Under the pieces are notes generated by a model, which saw nothing but the letters and a program-made list of their open reading frames with translations, was not told the DNA's origin and did not search any database. From Sulfurimonas sp. (GTDB lineage: Bacteria; Campylobacterota; Campylobacteria; Campylobacterales; Sulfurimonadaceae), in the NCBI RefSeq assembly GCF_028694605.1, contig NZ_JAQVKP010000013.1, positions 1 through 64,000 on the forward strand: 64,000 bases of DNA, in the 5' to 3' direction. The position numbers were made by a program, and so were the translations under genes. This document shows positions 63,765 through 64,000 of this stretch, piece by piece. The number at the start of each line of letters is the position of its first letter. The first letter of the stretch is position 1.

Positions 63765-64000
63765 ATGAGAAGCAGACTTACCACCTTTTTGTTTCTCATT
63801 TTTGCACTTAATCTTCTCTTTTTATTTTACTATCAGACTTTTGTTTACAGGGCTTTTTTCAACTCCGATGCGGCGATAGCAAATATTTTAGCGCAAGAGA
63901 TTATCAGTCAAGGCTCCTACTATCCGCAAAGCTGGTGGTATGTCAACGGCGATATTTGGACTTTTTTTAAACACACGCCCGCTCTTTTATTCACTCTCTT
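63765..64000 (+). CDS. Membrane protein, cut by window end
   Basis: The first 78 codons of a gene starting MRSRLTTFLFLIFALNLLFL, then FFNSDAAIANILAQEIIS and PQSWWYVNGDIW. The N-terminal helix plus an acidic loop (NSDAAI) resemble membrane glycosyltransferases of the PMT/GT39 type. Only a guess from the fragment. It begins 6 bases after the der stop, so cotranscription is likely. Confidence 0.6.
   Translation, partial: MRSRLTTFLFLIFALNLLFLFYYQTFVYRAFFNSDAAIANILAQEIISQGSYYPQSWWYVNGDIWTFFKHTPALLFTL

Noticed and set aside
1-64000. CRISPR array, prophage or integrated plasmid
   Set aside because: No regularly spaced direct repeats, phage structural genes, integrase or replication initiator were seen.

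Overview
The window looks like chromosomal DNA of a free-living Campylobacterota (epsilonproteobacterium), most like Sulfurimonas and its relatives. The evidence is indirect but consistent: low-GC DNA; the futalosine menaquinone enzyme MqnC; CsrA with FliW; gene orders kdsA-ribH-nusB and lon-bamD-fliW, which are known from Helicobacter and relatives; an NhaD antiporter; and mostly minus-strand, tightly overlapping operons with TATAAT -10 boxes and little sign of -35 boxes. No plasmid or phage genes are seen.

Layout. Positions 1-356 look like the leader and promoters of an rRNA operon running leftwards out of the window. Positions 357-13505 (minus) form a long housekeeping block: rplS-trmD-rimM-khpA-rpsP, ffh, a GIY-YIG protein, an RluA-type pseudouridine synthase, waaA, a zinc-ribbon coiled-coil protein, a Nif3-like protein, a TPR protein, an M23 peptidase, smpB, ispE, csrA, truB and a UvrD/PcrA helicase. 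A LysR regulator follows (plus), then cysK-pabC-SspB-like (minus), a small cupin (plus), tRNA-Leu(GAG), atpE, pnp, a phosphoribosyltransferase-like gene, lptD, an RDD protein, purD, a structured ncRNA with its own promoter (possibly 6S RNA), hemD, guaA, nhaD, nadB and a small lipoprotein (all minus).

Positions 30019-37863 (plus) hold a DciA-like gene, uvrC and a four-gene phosphorelay (PAS protein, dual-HPt protein, NIT-domain hybrid kinase with extra receiver-like domains, single-domain receiver). lon and bamD (minus) follow, then fliW, and an MSHA-like pilus cluster (a 1549-residue MshQ-like surface protein plus three prepilin-like genes) and hpf. From 49289 on the minus strand come recG, a 36-residue membrane peptide, a candidate type I toxin-antitoxin locus, an M16 peptidase homologue without a zinc motif, mqnC, nusB, ribH, a ParE-type toxin gene split by a miniature transposable element, its antitoxin gene, kdsA and a DMT exporter. 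The right end (plus) carries an outer-membrane-like protein, a DUF3108-like protein, a TerB/J-domain protein, a small cytochrome c, a phosphoribosyltransferase (minus), an LPP20-like lipoprotein, an NlpC/P60 lipoprotein, a second copy of the miniature element, der, and the start of a membrane protein cut by the window edge.

The most notable accessory signals are: (1) the 25-codon ORF at 51246-51323, with two convergent promoters, a Shine-Dalgarno paired to a distant arm and antisense transcription predicted, resembling AapA/IsoA-type type I toxin-antitoxin loci; (2) the MITE-like element at 54835-55100, which inserted into TTAA inside a parE gene whose frame is restored exactly if the element and one TTAA are removed; (3) the same element at 62068-62225 with perfect 44-bp terminal repeats; and (4) a double-hairpin repeat at 5015-5080 and 26882-26946 whose arms differ in sequence but keep pairing, one copy of which supplies the C-terminus and stop codon of waaA.
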